DNA from: Myotis daubentonii
Taxonomy: Eukaryota; Chordata; Mammalia; Chiroptera; Vespertilionidae
Assembly: GCF_963259705.1 (NCBI RefSeq)
Contig: NC_081846.1
Coordinates: 59,449,722 to 59,513,721 of the forward strand
Direction: 5' to 3'
DNA: 64,000 nt
Each line of letters begins with the position of its first letter. Position 1 is the first letter of the stretch. The notes beneath the pieces were generated by a model that worked only from the letters and a program-made list of their open reading frames with translations, had not been told where the DNA came from and made no database searches. Below are positions 25,101 to 35,956 of this stretch, piece after piece. A program made the translations under genes and the position numbers.

Positions 25101-26446
25101 TATATACCAAAGTCACTTTATTTTCTCCAACATTTAAAAAAAAAAGATGTTGCTTTGAATTCATTTTCAGAATCCTTTTAGTGATATCCACACTTGTCAT
25201 GGTGTTGGGGGAAGAAATGTCTCTCTGAAATGTGGCCATATTCTTTTGGAACACACTTGTTAAAAAAAATTGAAACTTTTTGAGGTTGTGTCATTTTTAG
25301 ATGGACATTTTTATATGCATCACTTTCTGTAACCTTTTGAGCAGTTTTTTTTTTTTTTTGCTTTTTTTCTGTTTGTCATTTCACATTACAAGGCTTTAAT
25401 AGTAAAAAAGAAATTAGCTTTTAAATGTTTTATTCAAGTGTCATTTTTCAGAAGACTAAGTAAGCAAGGAGATAATTATTAGGCTTCCAACTTTGGACTG
25501 GGACATGCGTGTCCCTAGGATTCTAATGGCACCGTCTTAGGAATCATAAAGTGGTTCCGGCCTACATGCCATTCAAGGCTTAGAGGAGCTGGTGTTAGTG
25601 AGCCACACTTGAATGCCTAGAAATCTGTTCTTTATTCCTGAAACCTTCTCTCATACTAATCAAGGAAAGTTATCTTTATGTCCAGAAGTCTAAAAGTTGA
25701 TCCATGTGGGATCTTAACACCGTTTTCCCCAAAGCCCCAACTGTAACTGTGTTTGTTGTTGTTGTTTAGCTGTTTGCTTGTGTCTGCTCTGTGGCCTCAC
25801 TGAAATGAACTACTTTTCTACATGCACGTATACTGAAAATACACATTTTAAAATGATAATAAATACTTGGTCAGGTAGGAAGCCTAGTAATATTACACCA
25901 TTCTAATAAAGTGTCTCAGACTTAAAATGTATTATTTACTTCGAATTTGAAATTTTAGAGTTTCAGAAGAAATGTAGTTTACATATTTCAAGCATGGGTG
26001 CTTGATTTAGAAAATTGGGGTTACTCCAGGACCTGTGGCTTATTTACCAGCTGCATGTTCTTAGACACATTGATTAAGAAATGAGATCATGCAATGAAAG
26101 CATTTAGACACGTGATGAGGCCCAGTGACTTTCCATAGTTATGGGCTAATTTGAAGGTCAATTTTTAGAGAAACCAGCTTTGTACATTGTTCTATATAGC
26201 TTCACTAGCAAGTGATCAGGTCATTAGGCTATGTAACAAACAAAATGCAATAGAGTAATAATAAAATCAACTTTGTTTAGTTGCTCCACTTTATATCCTT
26301 CCTGGGGTAATTCTTATCCAGCTCCTTGATGAAAGTTCCAGCAGGCCCACGAATTCGCGCTCATCTTTAAGAGCTAAAATGCGATCTATTATTATTTCCT
26401 TAAGTTCAATATTCAGTTTCAATCCACTAATTAAAAAGTTTCAGTT
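22101..26446. other. Intergenic DNA with a candidate conserved block
   Basis: No gene, RNA gene or clear transposon. The segment at about 23900-24800 is repeat-free and looks preserved, with TTTAATTAAAA, AATTAATAAAT and TTTTAATTATGCAA strings; it is a plausible enhancer. Homopolymer T runs occur at about 25346-25360. Confidence 0.35.
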
Positions 26447-26460
26447 CCAAAAGTAACTTT

Positions 26461-26677
26461 TTAAATATATACATTTTTTATTGATTTCAGAGAGGAAGGG
26501 AGAGGGAGAGAGAGATTGATACATCAGTGATGAGAGAGAATCATTCATTGGCTGCCTCCTGCATGCCAGACACTTGGGATTGAGCCGACAACCGGGGCAT
26601 GTGCCCTGACCAGGAATGGAATCATTACCTCCTGGTTCATAGGTCAACGCTCCACCACTGAGACACCGGCTGGGCCC
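26461..26677 (-). repeat. VES SINE
   Basis: Minus-strand VES: TTTTTATTGATTTCAGAGAGGAAGGGAGA tail side, GGCTGCCTCCTGCATGC middle and a tRNA-like head ending GACACCGGCTGGGCC. Imperfect duplication CCAAAAGTAACTTT / CCAAAAATAATTTT on the two sides. Confidence 0.88.
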
Positions 26678-26974
26678 CCAAAAATAATTTTGAAAATGTA
26701 GCTTAATTTAATCTTAAGTCTCTTCCCCGTCTCTATGTCATCACACTGACAAGAGCTGCAGGTGCAGTGGGAGGCATGGCCTTTGCTCTTTCTCCACCAA
26801 CTAGTGCCCGAGCTTCCAAGGTTGCTGACCCAGTTATCAGGTTCTGTCAGGGTCAAAGGTAGGGGCAGGGAGGAGAGGTCAAGACAGAAGACAATTCAAC
26901 ACAGGATGTTTTTAATTATGCACTATTTCTTTCTAGAATCGCTTCATTTGTATATTTGAGAAACTTCATTTTGT

Positions 26975-27235
26975 TCTTTAAGAATTAGCTAATTCAATGC
27001 TACCTTTTTCCACTGCAGCTTTCCCTGATTTCTCCAGTCAGAAGTAATTATTTTTTTGTGTGCTTGAGGCACTCTGTATGTGTCTTTAGGACATTACTAC
27101 TTGATGCCATGAGCAATTAGAAGTCTTTTCCCATAATCAACTGTCAACCACATGAAGGAAAGACTGTGTGTACACATTACTCCTTTTGTAGGTCTCCAGA
27201 CAGTAGCATAGCTTTGGATAGTATAGCGTTGTAGC
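26975..27235 (+). repeat. L2 LINE 3' region fragment
   Basis: The order of GCTTTCCCTGATTTCTCC, a GCACTCTGTATGTGTCTTTAGGACATTACTAC stretch and CATGAAGGAAAGACTGTGTG matches the L2 3' region, strongly diverged. Confidence 0.5.
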
Positions 27236-28345
27236 TACAACGATGAATTTTTAATCTGATTTGGACAGACTGGATCCATATTTACTTTTAGTGAAGTAAA
27301 AATTTGCACCTAAAAACCACTTGAGTTCCATCTTTCTAACTCTCAGTATGTAAATCTTTGTGTGCATTTTTTTTTTTTTTTAGTTTATGTAATAATTTTG
27401 GCACTTTCCCCACATTTGGAATTATTCTTTCTGGGAAAACTTAAGTGTTTAATTCTCCTAATCTTGATAGTACAAATTTCTCATTAGGCAAGTCTTCTTG
27501 GTATAGAAATTTATTTCCTTTGGATAGTTCTGATGCTAGCTCAATATTTGTTTACTATGCAATCATATTATTTATAAAAGTATAATACAGAAAAATTTGA
27601 AAAATAAACAAAATAATTCATAACCCAATTTTTCACAAAGGAAAGGGAAAATATTTTAACTTGACTGCTAAATTTGTCAGATTTAATATACCTCCAAGGT
27701 AACTAATTGAGAAAGATTCTTTGGCCACAGTACCTGTAATTGATTTATAATGTCTGCCATTATACAGAAAGGAGTACTATATATATGCCATCCTCTTCCT
27801 AATACAGCCACTAATCATAAGGTAAGGATTTCTTTCTAGTCATTTTCACCTGTGTATGTTATTTATGTTGTAGCTGTGGTGCCAAACAACAATCCTGAAA
27901 TCATTTATATATGTGGCGTAAGCATTACCAATTTTTAAGCCTTCCTCTTTCCAGCCTAATTTCTGCTTCTGACTTTATTGAAATTACCAAATTTTTATGA
28001 ATAACTTATTAGTATACAAGATGAGAAGAAAGATTTTATCAATTTTTAAATTCCATGTAGAAGAAATACATATAGGTGACAGTGCTATTTATTTTAATCT
28101 GTGATGAAGTATCTTTATCATGTTGAATACAAATATTTCACTAATTTTATATATTTAATCTATAATTCTGTATTAAAATAATTAGTTTCACATTCTTTCT
28201 TGATATTATAATTATTGGAATAAATTTTGATAAATTTCTGGAAAGAATATTTTCAACCTGTCATATTTCCCCCACAGGCTAGTAAAGCTTACAATGAATG
28301 CATCTTATGGATGGCAAGACAATGGGATTTATCGATACCTGACAT
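27236..28345. other. Unique intergenic DNA
   Basis: AT-rich sequence, no gene or confident repeat. Confidence 0.5.
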
Positions 28346-28402
28346 ATAGACAGATAGATAGGTAACAGATAATGGTAGATAGATAGATAGGTAGATAGAT
28401 AA
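28346..28402. repeat. (GATA)n microsatellite
   Basis: About a dozen GATA/GGTA units with one short interruption (GGTAACAGATAATGGTA), ending 37 bp before a Helitron. Confidence 0.9.
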
Positions 28403-28438
28403 GCATTTTTATAGGTAGATGATAGACACATACACACA

Positions 28439-28969
28439 TCATATACAATAAAGAGGTAATATGCAAATTAACCCTCATGCCCTTGCATCACAAGATGGCC
28501 ACCCCCACATTGTCACAAGATGGCTGCCAGGGGAGGGCAGTTGGGGGTGACCGGGCCTGTAGGGGAGGGCAGTTGGGAATGACCAGGCCTGCAGGGGAGG
28601 GCATTTGGGGGTGACCAGGCCTGCAGGGGAGGGCAGTTGGGGGTGACCAGGCCTGCAGGAGAGGGAAGTTGGGGGTGACCAGGCCTGCAGGAGAGGGCAG
28701 TTGGGGGTGACCAGGCCTGCAGGAGAGGGCAGTTGGAGGTGACCAGGCCTGCAGGGGAGCAGTTAGGTGTCAATCATGCCAGCAGGGGAGCGGTTAGGTG
28801 TTAATCAGGCTGGCAGGGGAGTGGTTAGGAGACAGCAGTCCTGGATTGTGAGAGGGATGTCCGACTGTCGGTTTAGGCCCAATCCTGAAGGGGTCCCAGA
28901 TTGGAGAGGGTGCAGGCTGGGCTGAGGGACATCCCTCCAGTGCGTGAATTTCATGCACCAGGCATCTAG
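28439..28969 (+). mobile_element. Nonautonomous Helitron, copy 2, with minisatellite
   Basis: Begins TCATATACAATAAAGAGG after host A (28438) and ends with the hairpin GCGTGAATTTCATGCACC followed by CTAG (28966-28969) before host T. The interior is a GC-rich 32-bp minisatellite. Minus-strand open frames here are read through the repeat and are not genes. Confidence 0.93.
28539..28828. repeat. 32-bp minisatellite in Helitron copy 2
   Basis: Seven units built as AGTTGGGGGTGACC + AGGCCTGCAGGGGAGGGC, six at 32 bp, then two or three more diverged units of about 30-31 bp. Units four to seven are almost identical, so expansion is recent relative to the element. Confidence 0.9.
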
Positions 28970-28998
28970 TATACACATAAATTTGGGCATTACATCTT

Positions 28999-29099
28999 TT
29001 TAAAAAATAAATCTTTATTTTTGAAAGCATTATATATGTCCCCTCCCCCTCTACCCCCCATTGCCCTCTCACATCCCTCCCTTCCCAAGCCTTCATGGA
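28999..29099 (-). mobile_element. Very short retroposed 3' end (about 101 bp), antisense
   Basis: A perfect 11-bp duplication CATTACATCTT (28988-28998 and 29100-29110) brackets about 100 bp. On the minus strand it ends with an AATAAA signal and an A-rich tail, so it is an extremely 5'-truncated retroelement 3' end, probably L1. Confidence 0.75.
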
Positions 29100-29880
29100 C
29101 ATTACATCTTGATTGGCAACTCCCTCTTCAGAAATTACTACATAATGTGCTCTGAAGATTAGGGTGAAGACTACATATTTTAAAGATGATATTAATTACA
29201 CATTAATTATACCCTACATTCATATGTCATTTGTTTTATTAAACTTTTTACTTTAAGAAAAATGTAGATTTGCATATGTTTGTAAGAAATGAGTCCTTTT
29301 ACTAGTTTTCCCCAATAGTAACTTCATATAAAACTCTAGAATCATATCTTAAAACTGTAGTATCATAAAACCAGAATATTAATATTAATACAGACAAGAT
29401 ACAGAGCAGTTCCATCATCAAAGGTATCTCTCCCATTGCCTTTTACAGTATATCCACACACACACTTCTTCTCCCACACTATGCCCATTTCTATAACTTT
29501 GCCATTTCAAGGATTTTATATAAATTAAATCATGCAGTACGTAACCTTTTGGTAAGTGGTTTTTTTTACTCAGCATAATTCCTAGAGATTTATTTAAGTT
29601 GTGTGCCTCAATTTTTTTTTTCTTTTTTGTTGCTAAGTAGCATTTCATTGTATAGATGTACTGAAGTGTGTTTAACTATTCACCCATTAAAAGATGTTTG
29701 GGTTTTTCCATATTCCATTTTTTTGACTCATGAATAAACTGTGATGAATATTTTTGTACAGATTTTTGTATAAATCTAAGGTTTTATTTCTTTGAGATAA
29801 ATATACCAAAGTTCAATTGCTGAGTCATAGGGCAGTTAGTTGCATGTTAACTTTTATAAGAAACTGCCAGACTACTTTTT

Positions 29881-30109
29881 TTGTTGTTGTTTCTTAATCC
29901 TAACCTGAGGATATTTTCCCCCATTGTTTTTCAGAGATGGTGAAAGAGATGGGGATGGGGGAGAGAGAGAGAGAGAGAGAAACATTCATGTGAGAGAGAC
30001 ACATCAACTGATTGCCTCATGCATACTTCCTGATTGGGGATGAGGCGTGAACCCCCAACCCTTCGGTCAATAGGCCAACACTCTACACACTGAGAAAACT
30101 AGTCAGGGC
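29881..30109 (-). repeat. Older VES-related SINE inserted in L1M
   Basis: Minus-strand SINE of the variant with a CTTAATCCTAACCTGAGGAT tail and a tRNA-like head ending ACTAGTCAGGGCC. Duplication CCAGACTACTTTT / CCAAACTACTTTT at about 29868-29880 and 30110-30122. Confidence 0.88.
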
Positions 30110-30221
30110 CCAAACTACTTTTGAGAATGGCTGTAGCATTCTCACCATAAATGTATTAGTTTCCGGCTTCTCCGAATTCTCACCAGCATATGGTATTGTC
30201 ATATATATATATATATATATA

Positions 30222-30862
30222 TCTCAACACTAATAAAAGAGAAAAATGGTAATTGGTGTACGAGCTACCCTTTTCATTGGCTAATCAGGGCTATATGCAA
30301 ATTAACTGCCAACTAAGATTGGCAGTTAACTGCCAACAAGATGGCGGTTAATTTGCATATGTAGGCACAATGCAGGGAGGCGAAAGGGAAAGCAGGAAGA
30401 AGCCCCCTGCCACTGACAGTGATCAGAAGCCCAGGGGGGAGCTAAGAGCTGGGGGGCAGGGCAAAGGCGGCCCTGGGGCTGCCATTGCCCTGCCCCCCAG
30501 CCATGATCCGAGAATCAGGTGCCTTTTCCGCCCTGGCCAGTGATAGCAGGAAGTAGGGGTGGAGCCAGCGATGGGAGTTGGGCACGGTCGAAGCTGGCAG
30601 TCCCAGGAGCTGGGGGTCCCTTGCCTGGGCCTAAAGTGGAGCCCACGATCGCGGGGCCGCTGCAGCTGCAGGTCCCCGCTGCCCGGGCCGGACGCCTCAG
30701 CCAGAGGCATCAGGCCTGGGCAAGGGGCCAATCTTGCGATTGGAGGGTGATGGGGGTCAATTCCTGAGGGCTCCCAGTATGTGAGAGGGGGCAGGCTGGG
30801 CTGAGGGACACTCCCCCCGACACACACACCCAGTGCACGAATTTCGTGCACCGGGCCCCTAG
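30222..30862 (+). mobile_element. Nonautonomous Helitron, copy 3
   Basis: Starts TCTCAACACTAATAAAAGAG and ends with the perfect hairpin GTGCACGAATTTCGTGCAC plus GGGCCCCTAG (30859-30862). It landed between A and T inside an (AT)n run, pieces of which remain on both sides. The interior (30400-30830) is very GC-rich, so frames of 60-140 codons appear on both strands by chance. Confidence 0.94.
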
Positions 30863-30871
30863 TATATATAT

Positions 30872-30949
30872 ATAACGCTACTTACCTAGCAGAATGGCTA
30901 ATGCCAAATATATTTGGCATTAGCCATTCTGCTAGGTAAGTAGCGTTAT
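30872..30949. repeat. Perfect 78-bp palindrome
   Basis: Positions 30872-30910 are the exact reverse complement of 30911-30949, two 39-bp arms with no spacer. The right arm is ordinary L1M sequence in its expected place (GCCATTCTGCTAGGT region); the left arm is the inverted extra copy. It begins 10 bp after the Helitron 3' end. Confidence 0.97.
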
Positions 30950-31640
30950 CTCATGGTTTTAAATTACATTATCTTGATGGCTAATGATTTTGATCTTTTT
31001 ATGGGCTTATTATCTGTCTACCCTTATGGCAACATATTTCATCATGTATTTTTCTCATTATCTAATTCATTTTTTAATTCTTGAATTTTGAGACTTTTTA
31101 AAAGTATATTCTAGATATTAGTCTTTTGTCAGATATGTGGTTTGGAAATATTTTCTTCCATCTGGAAACTGTATTTTCATCCTCTTCTCATGGGTGTTCA
31201 CAGAGCAATCTTTAATTTAGATAATATACAATTTATTTTTTTTCTCTTATGGATAGTATGCTTGGTGTCAAGAATATTTTAGGTACTCTAGGGCTGATGC
31301 CTTTTCATAGAAATTTTAGAATAATATTCCTTATGCATACTTTATGGGGTTATGATAAAATCTGCATAAAACATATAGATCAATTTAGGAAGAACTGATA
31401 TCTTCACTTTTAATTATTCTGAACTTAGAGTCTTCTTTCATCAGTATTACATGATTTGAAACATAGAGATCCTGCACCTATTTTGTTAGGTGTATACATA
31501 AGTAGTTAACTTTTTGGAGTAATTGTAAATGGTATTTTGTTTTCATTTTGACTAACATTGTTTAAATTTCTCCAATTGTCCAATGGTTTTCTTCTTTCTT
31601 GCTCTCCTAATTCTAAGGAGGACTATATGACCATTCACTT

Positions 31641-32156
31641 TTAGGCAATACTTAGCCTTCTATGGCCATTTCTTCCTTATTCTAAAGAGTTTATAATGTA
31701 AAATGGAAAACAGAAATGCATGACATTTTCTAAGTTTTTATATGGCCATATTGTTTGTGAGAGTGAGGTTCAAAGGTGGATGACATAGACTAATAGACAA
31801 AATAGAGACTTAGATGCCAAATAATAACTCAAGTGTAATATCAGCCGTTTGAAACTGTGGCCTCTATAGTTTGAAATGATGCATTTATATCTGCATAAAT
31901 TTTTAAGCACCCCCATTATTGTATGTGCATGTATTTCTAAAATACATGTGGTAAATTATATAGCAATATATTATGAAATAAGAACAAAATATCTCAGCAT
32001 TTTTTAATGAACAAGATAAACAAATAGAAATCCCACATTATTCTCTTATTTCAAAGAATTACTTGCATACTCAAGTTTTAAGATCACTTTTGAGATTACA
32101 AGTTTAATAACCATATTCAAAAGGCAGTTAGCTAAGGGGCCTATCATGCTATACAG
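31641..32156. other. Unique intergenic DNA
   Basis: No gene or confident repeat. Confidence 0.5.
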
Positions 32157-32391
32157 CAGTGATGGCGAACCTTTTGAGCTCGGTGTGTCAGCATTTTGAA
32201 AAGCCCTAACTTAACTCTGGTGCCGTGTCACATACAGAAATTTTTTGATATTTGCAACCATAGTAAAACAAAGACTTATATTTTTGATATTTATTTTATA
32301 TATTTAAATGCCATTTAACAAAGAAAAATCAACCAAAAAAATGAGTTCGCGTTTCACCTCTGACACGTGTGTCATAGGTTCGCCATCACTG
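32157..32391 (+). mobile_element. Nonautonomous hAT MITE, 235 bp
   Basis: Perfect 15-bp terminal inverted repeats CAGTGATGGCGAACC / GGTTCGCCATCACTG with an AT-rich, noncoding interior. I see no clear 8-bp target duplication (CTATACAG on the left, CAAGGGAT on the right). A shorter sister copy lies at 62867-63077. Confidence 0.9.
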
Positions 32392-32469
32392 CAAGGGATG
32401 TCTCAAGTATTGTGTTCCTAGCTTAATCTTGTTTAATATTTTTATTGATATGTTTTCATGTCTCCTCTT

Positions 32470-33290
32470 GTAAATATCCAATCTACTATGCACACATGAG
32501 TGCAGTGATCTTTATAAGTTTAGGGCCATTCTTTCTCTTATGAAAATTTTTACAATGGCTTTCTATAGCACATAGAATGCAAACTCAAAATCCTTTATGG
32601 CAGCCTGCATGGTTTGGTCCAGTCTCACGCTCTTCCTTTATCAGTGGTTCTCAATCTTCTGGCCCTTTAAATACAGTTCCTCATGTTGTGACCCAACCAT
32701 AAAATTATTTTCATTGCTACTTCATAACTGTAATGTTGCTTTTGTTATGAATTGTAATGTAAATATCTGATATGCAAGATGGTCTTAGGTGACCCCTGTG
32801 AAAGGGTCCTTCGACTGCCAAAGGGGTCGTGACCCACAGGTTGAGAACCACTGCTTTATTTCTTGTTGCCATCTCCCGTGTCATCTTTACAGTTCTGGCT
32901 TCAGCCTTTTTCTCAAACATGCTGAGTTCTCTTTCCTTGGCCTGCACTAAGATTTTCCCAGATCTTTACTTTGTTGCCTCTTGCAATTCAACATAAAGGT
33001 CCCAGATTAAATGTGAATTCCTTTATTTTGTCTTCCTTAAATTCCCAGTTCATAGTAGAGTTTGTCTACCGTCCATCTCCTATTTCTTATTATCCTCTGT
33101 CACAGCACCTTGTCCCCTCATTACACTACCACAAGTGATAATTATTTTGTTTGCCCATTCTCTTGTTTTTGCTTCACATCTATTTCCCCTAAGTGACTGT
33201 AAGTTATATGAGGGTGGAGTCCTTATCTCTCTTGTTCATTTCTGCACACCATAAAATGGACTAAACAGATCTGTGATGATGAATGAAAGA
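32470..33290 (+). repeat. L2 LINE 3' region, split by SPIN
   Basis: Typical L2 blocks in order: GGTTTGGTCCAGTCTCACGC before SPIN, then TTGGCCTGCACTAAGATTTTCCCAG, CACAGCACCTTGTCCCC, GACTGTAAGTTATATGAGGGTGGAG, and the GAATGAA end. Ancient and decayed. Confidence 0.75.
32642..32853 (+). mobile_element. SPIN nonautonomous hAT element (Space Invader), 212 bp
   Basis: Termini CAGTGGTTCTCAATC and GGTTGAGAACCACTG match the SPIN inverted repeats. The interior follows the SPIN nonautonomous consensus closely (AAATACAGTTCCTCATGTTG, GGTCTTAGGTGACCCCTGTG). The flanks share CTTTAT, but the 8-bp duplication is not perfect (TCCTTTAT / CTTTATTT). SPIN is known to have spread horizontally among tetrapods, including vespertilionid bats. 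Confidence 0.92.
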
Positions 33291-35382
33291 ATATTGAAGA
33301 TATATAGAAATTAAGAAGGAATAAAACTGGGAATTATGTTTAAATGTGTATTTGACTTAAAAAAAATTGTGTATATTTTCCCACAAATAGTGGAGGATCT
33401 TGCAGTTTCTCTTGACTGCATATTTACTATGAACCAGCACTGACATGGCTGAAAAATTAAAGCGAAAAGTTATGGCCAGAACCAGGGAGATGATAGCTTT
33501 AGTGTATTATGCTCTCTTCAGACAGTGCCTAAGGTACTGTGTTCCATTTGGGTGCACCTCTCTCTGTCTCTCTGTCTTTCTCTCTTGCTTCAGTATTTTT
33601 TTGTTATTGTTTTTCACTAGGGCATCATTTGTATTCAATAAAATTCACCCATTTTAAGTATAGTTTGATCTGCCTTGGTAATTGTACAACATCATGACTT
33701 TCAAGACACAGAACAGTTATTAGGGTGATATTTTAAAAGATAGCATCAATTATTTGAAATATGCATGGAAAAAGATCAAGATTATAGAGTGATTAATACT
33801 TATGCATGATGGAACTGATGGGAGTAATGGGGCATGTTTTGACTTGGAGAAAATTCAAGAGTGAAACGTGATAATGTTTTGAAGGACCATCATTTGAAAA
33901 AAAAGGAATTAAACGAATTTTTAATGTACATAAGGAGTAAAATAATGATTAATATATGAAGATTAAAGATAGGTAAATTTTAGCTTAACCACGGTGAAGA
34001 TGTTTTAGAAATTAATGCATTACAAAGTAATAAGCTTCCCATAGATGTGAGTACCTAGCCAGGAGTTAAATATGTCAAGAAGTTTATAGAAAACTTTCTT
34101 AACTTGAATGGAGATTAGAGAACATGATTTCTAAACTGGCTCTTGTAAAATTGGTTGAATGAATGAGATCATGAAGGTTGGGAAGGGCAGGCAGTAGAAT
34201 ACTCAAGGAAGAAGCAGGATTTGAGTTAACGTAGGGAGGCCTTAGAGATTTCAATTCGTCACAAAGAAAGGTAGGTAGAAATAATATTCGGAAGAAAAAG
34301 TATTAGAAATGCAAAGGTATGCCACAACACATTTCAAACCAGGTTAGATTGTTCTAAATAACCACTTGGATTTTATGGATCACAGACCATTGAAATAGAA
34401 AGGAAAAAAAAGTGTCCTCTTACATTGTTTTTCTTATTTTCTTTATTCATAAAATGGATTTAAATGTAAAAGGAAAAAGATTTTTATCTACTTGCACAAA
34501 CTCCCTGGTCTCTTAAGCAGGACTAATGATCTTAAATGTATAAATAGCATACAGCTACAAACAAATATATATTTTTCATTTGAAAACATCATATAGGTTT
34601 GCTTTTCTTTCAGGCAGATAATGGGCCTTTTTCCCTCAAAGTTCAACCGACAAAGAAGAGGTAGATTTTTCTCTATAATTTGCTATTATCCTAAAACTCA
34701 AAAGCAAACCCAAATGCCATCAGTGGCTATAAACTGTGATGTGTTTGAAAATGGAAATTTGACCACTTCAAATAGCAAAATCTTCATTTCCATTAGAGCT
34801 TTATGAACTATCTGATTGTAGATCAGGATAAAACATACACTTTTTTATAGGCTGCTATGATGCACTAGGCAAGATGATGGAAACAAAGGCAATTATTTGT
34901 ACTAGAAATAGCATATATCATTAAGCATTTTATTCATGAATATAGCCACATTGGTTCACCTTGCCTTTTGCTGGATTTATACCCTCAAATGTATAGAGAG
35001 GCCTTCTATTTTAGCTAGGAGATTTGTCCTTGGGCATATTATGTTTATCTTTTAATTATACACTTAAAATACAATATTTTAAACCACCAACATTCAATAG
35101 ACTAAATAGTCAATTAATTTGGTAATTATCTTCCCCATCAACTCACAAAGAAACTACCCATTAAAAAAAAACACACAAATACTACTATATGTAATACTTC
35201 AAATAATAAAGAATTAAAAAAACAAAAACAAAAAACACAGATATGTTATTTCTCATTACTTTAGCCAAGGAAAATAAAGACAAAGGTTAAACAAATTCTT
35301 TTCATACAATTAAACACAGATAAGAAGCAAAGTTTAGTAGATCTTTCAGAATTGACAAAGTAATGAAATATTTTATTAGAAA
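33291..35382. other. Intergenic DNA
   Basis: No gene. About 33635-33720 resembles an L1M 3' untranslated piece (AAAATTCACCCATTTTAAGTA, CAACATCATGAC). The remainder is unassigned AT-rich sequence. Confidence 0.45.
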
Positions 35383-35956
35383 CTAGAGGCCTGGTGTATG
35401 AAAATCATGCACTCAGGAGGGGAGGGGAGTCCCTGAGCCCGGCCTTCACCCTTTCACAGTCCGGGAGCCCTCAGGGGATGTCCGACTGCCATGGAGGTGG
35501 GAGAGGCTCCTACCACTGCCGCTGTTCTTGCCAGCCATGAGCCTAGCCTCTGGCTGAGTGGCACTGACCACCAGGGGGCAGCTCCTGCATTGAGCGGGAT
35601 TGGGCTGAAACCAGCTCTCCGACATCCCCAGAGGGGTCCCGGATTGTGAGAGGGCACAGGCCAGGCCTAGGGACACCAGTGGTGAATGATCAGGGCTGGG
35701 GAGCAATGTGGGAGGTTGGCCAGCCAGAGAGGGACCACAGAAGGGCTCCAGGACATGTCCGGCCCATCTCGTTCAGTCCTGATAAGCCAGACCTCAGCAG
35801 CAAACTAACCTACAGGTCAGAGCATCTGATGGTCAGTGCATGTCAAAGTGAGCGGTTGAGAGGCCTTAGTATCTCATTAACATACTGTGTTTTGATTGGT
35901 TGAACAGATGACCAGACGACCAGACACTTAGCATATAAGGCTTTTATTATATAGGA
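35383..35956 (-). mobile_element. Nonautonomous Helitron, copy 4 (first of three in tandem)
   Basis: Minus strand: starts TCCTATATAATAAAAG at 35956 and ends with the 3' hairpin and CTAG at 35383-35386, next to host A (35382). Its 5' end touches the 3' CTAG of copy 5 with no base between. It carries a CTCF-like 18-mer at 35564-35581. No transposase coding. Confidence 0.92.
35564..35581 (+). promoter_or_regulatory. CTCF-like motif inside Helitron copy 4
   Basis: Plus strand reads CTGACCACCAGGGGGCAG followed by CTCC, a strong match to the CTCF core. The same 18-mer occurs in copies 1 and 10. Confidence 0.5.

Larger units (their letters stand above)
29230..31640 (-). mobile_element. Ancient L1M LINE 3' part, antisense, split by later insertions
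   Basis: Blocks follow the antisense L1M 3' region in the right order: TTTCCCCAATAGTAAC, CACCCATTAAAAGATGTTTGGG, AAACTGCCAGACTAC, GCCATTCTGCTAGGT, GATGGCTAATGATTTTGA, TCTAGATATTAGTC and others. It is split by a SINE (29881-30109), a Helitron (30222-30862) and an inverted duplication (30872-30910). Too diverged to encode protein. Confidence 0.85.

Noticed and set aside
30423..30851. 142-codon minus-strand frame
   Set aside because: Inside the GC-rich body of Helitron copy 3; proline/glycine-rich with no family resemblance.
32157..32391. Treating this element as SPIN
   Set aside because: Its inverted repeats (CAGTGATGGCGAACC) and interior differ from SPIN (CAGTGGTTCTCAACC); it is a separate hAT family.
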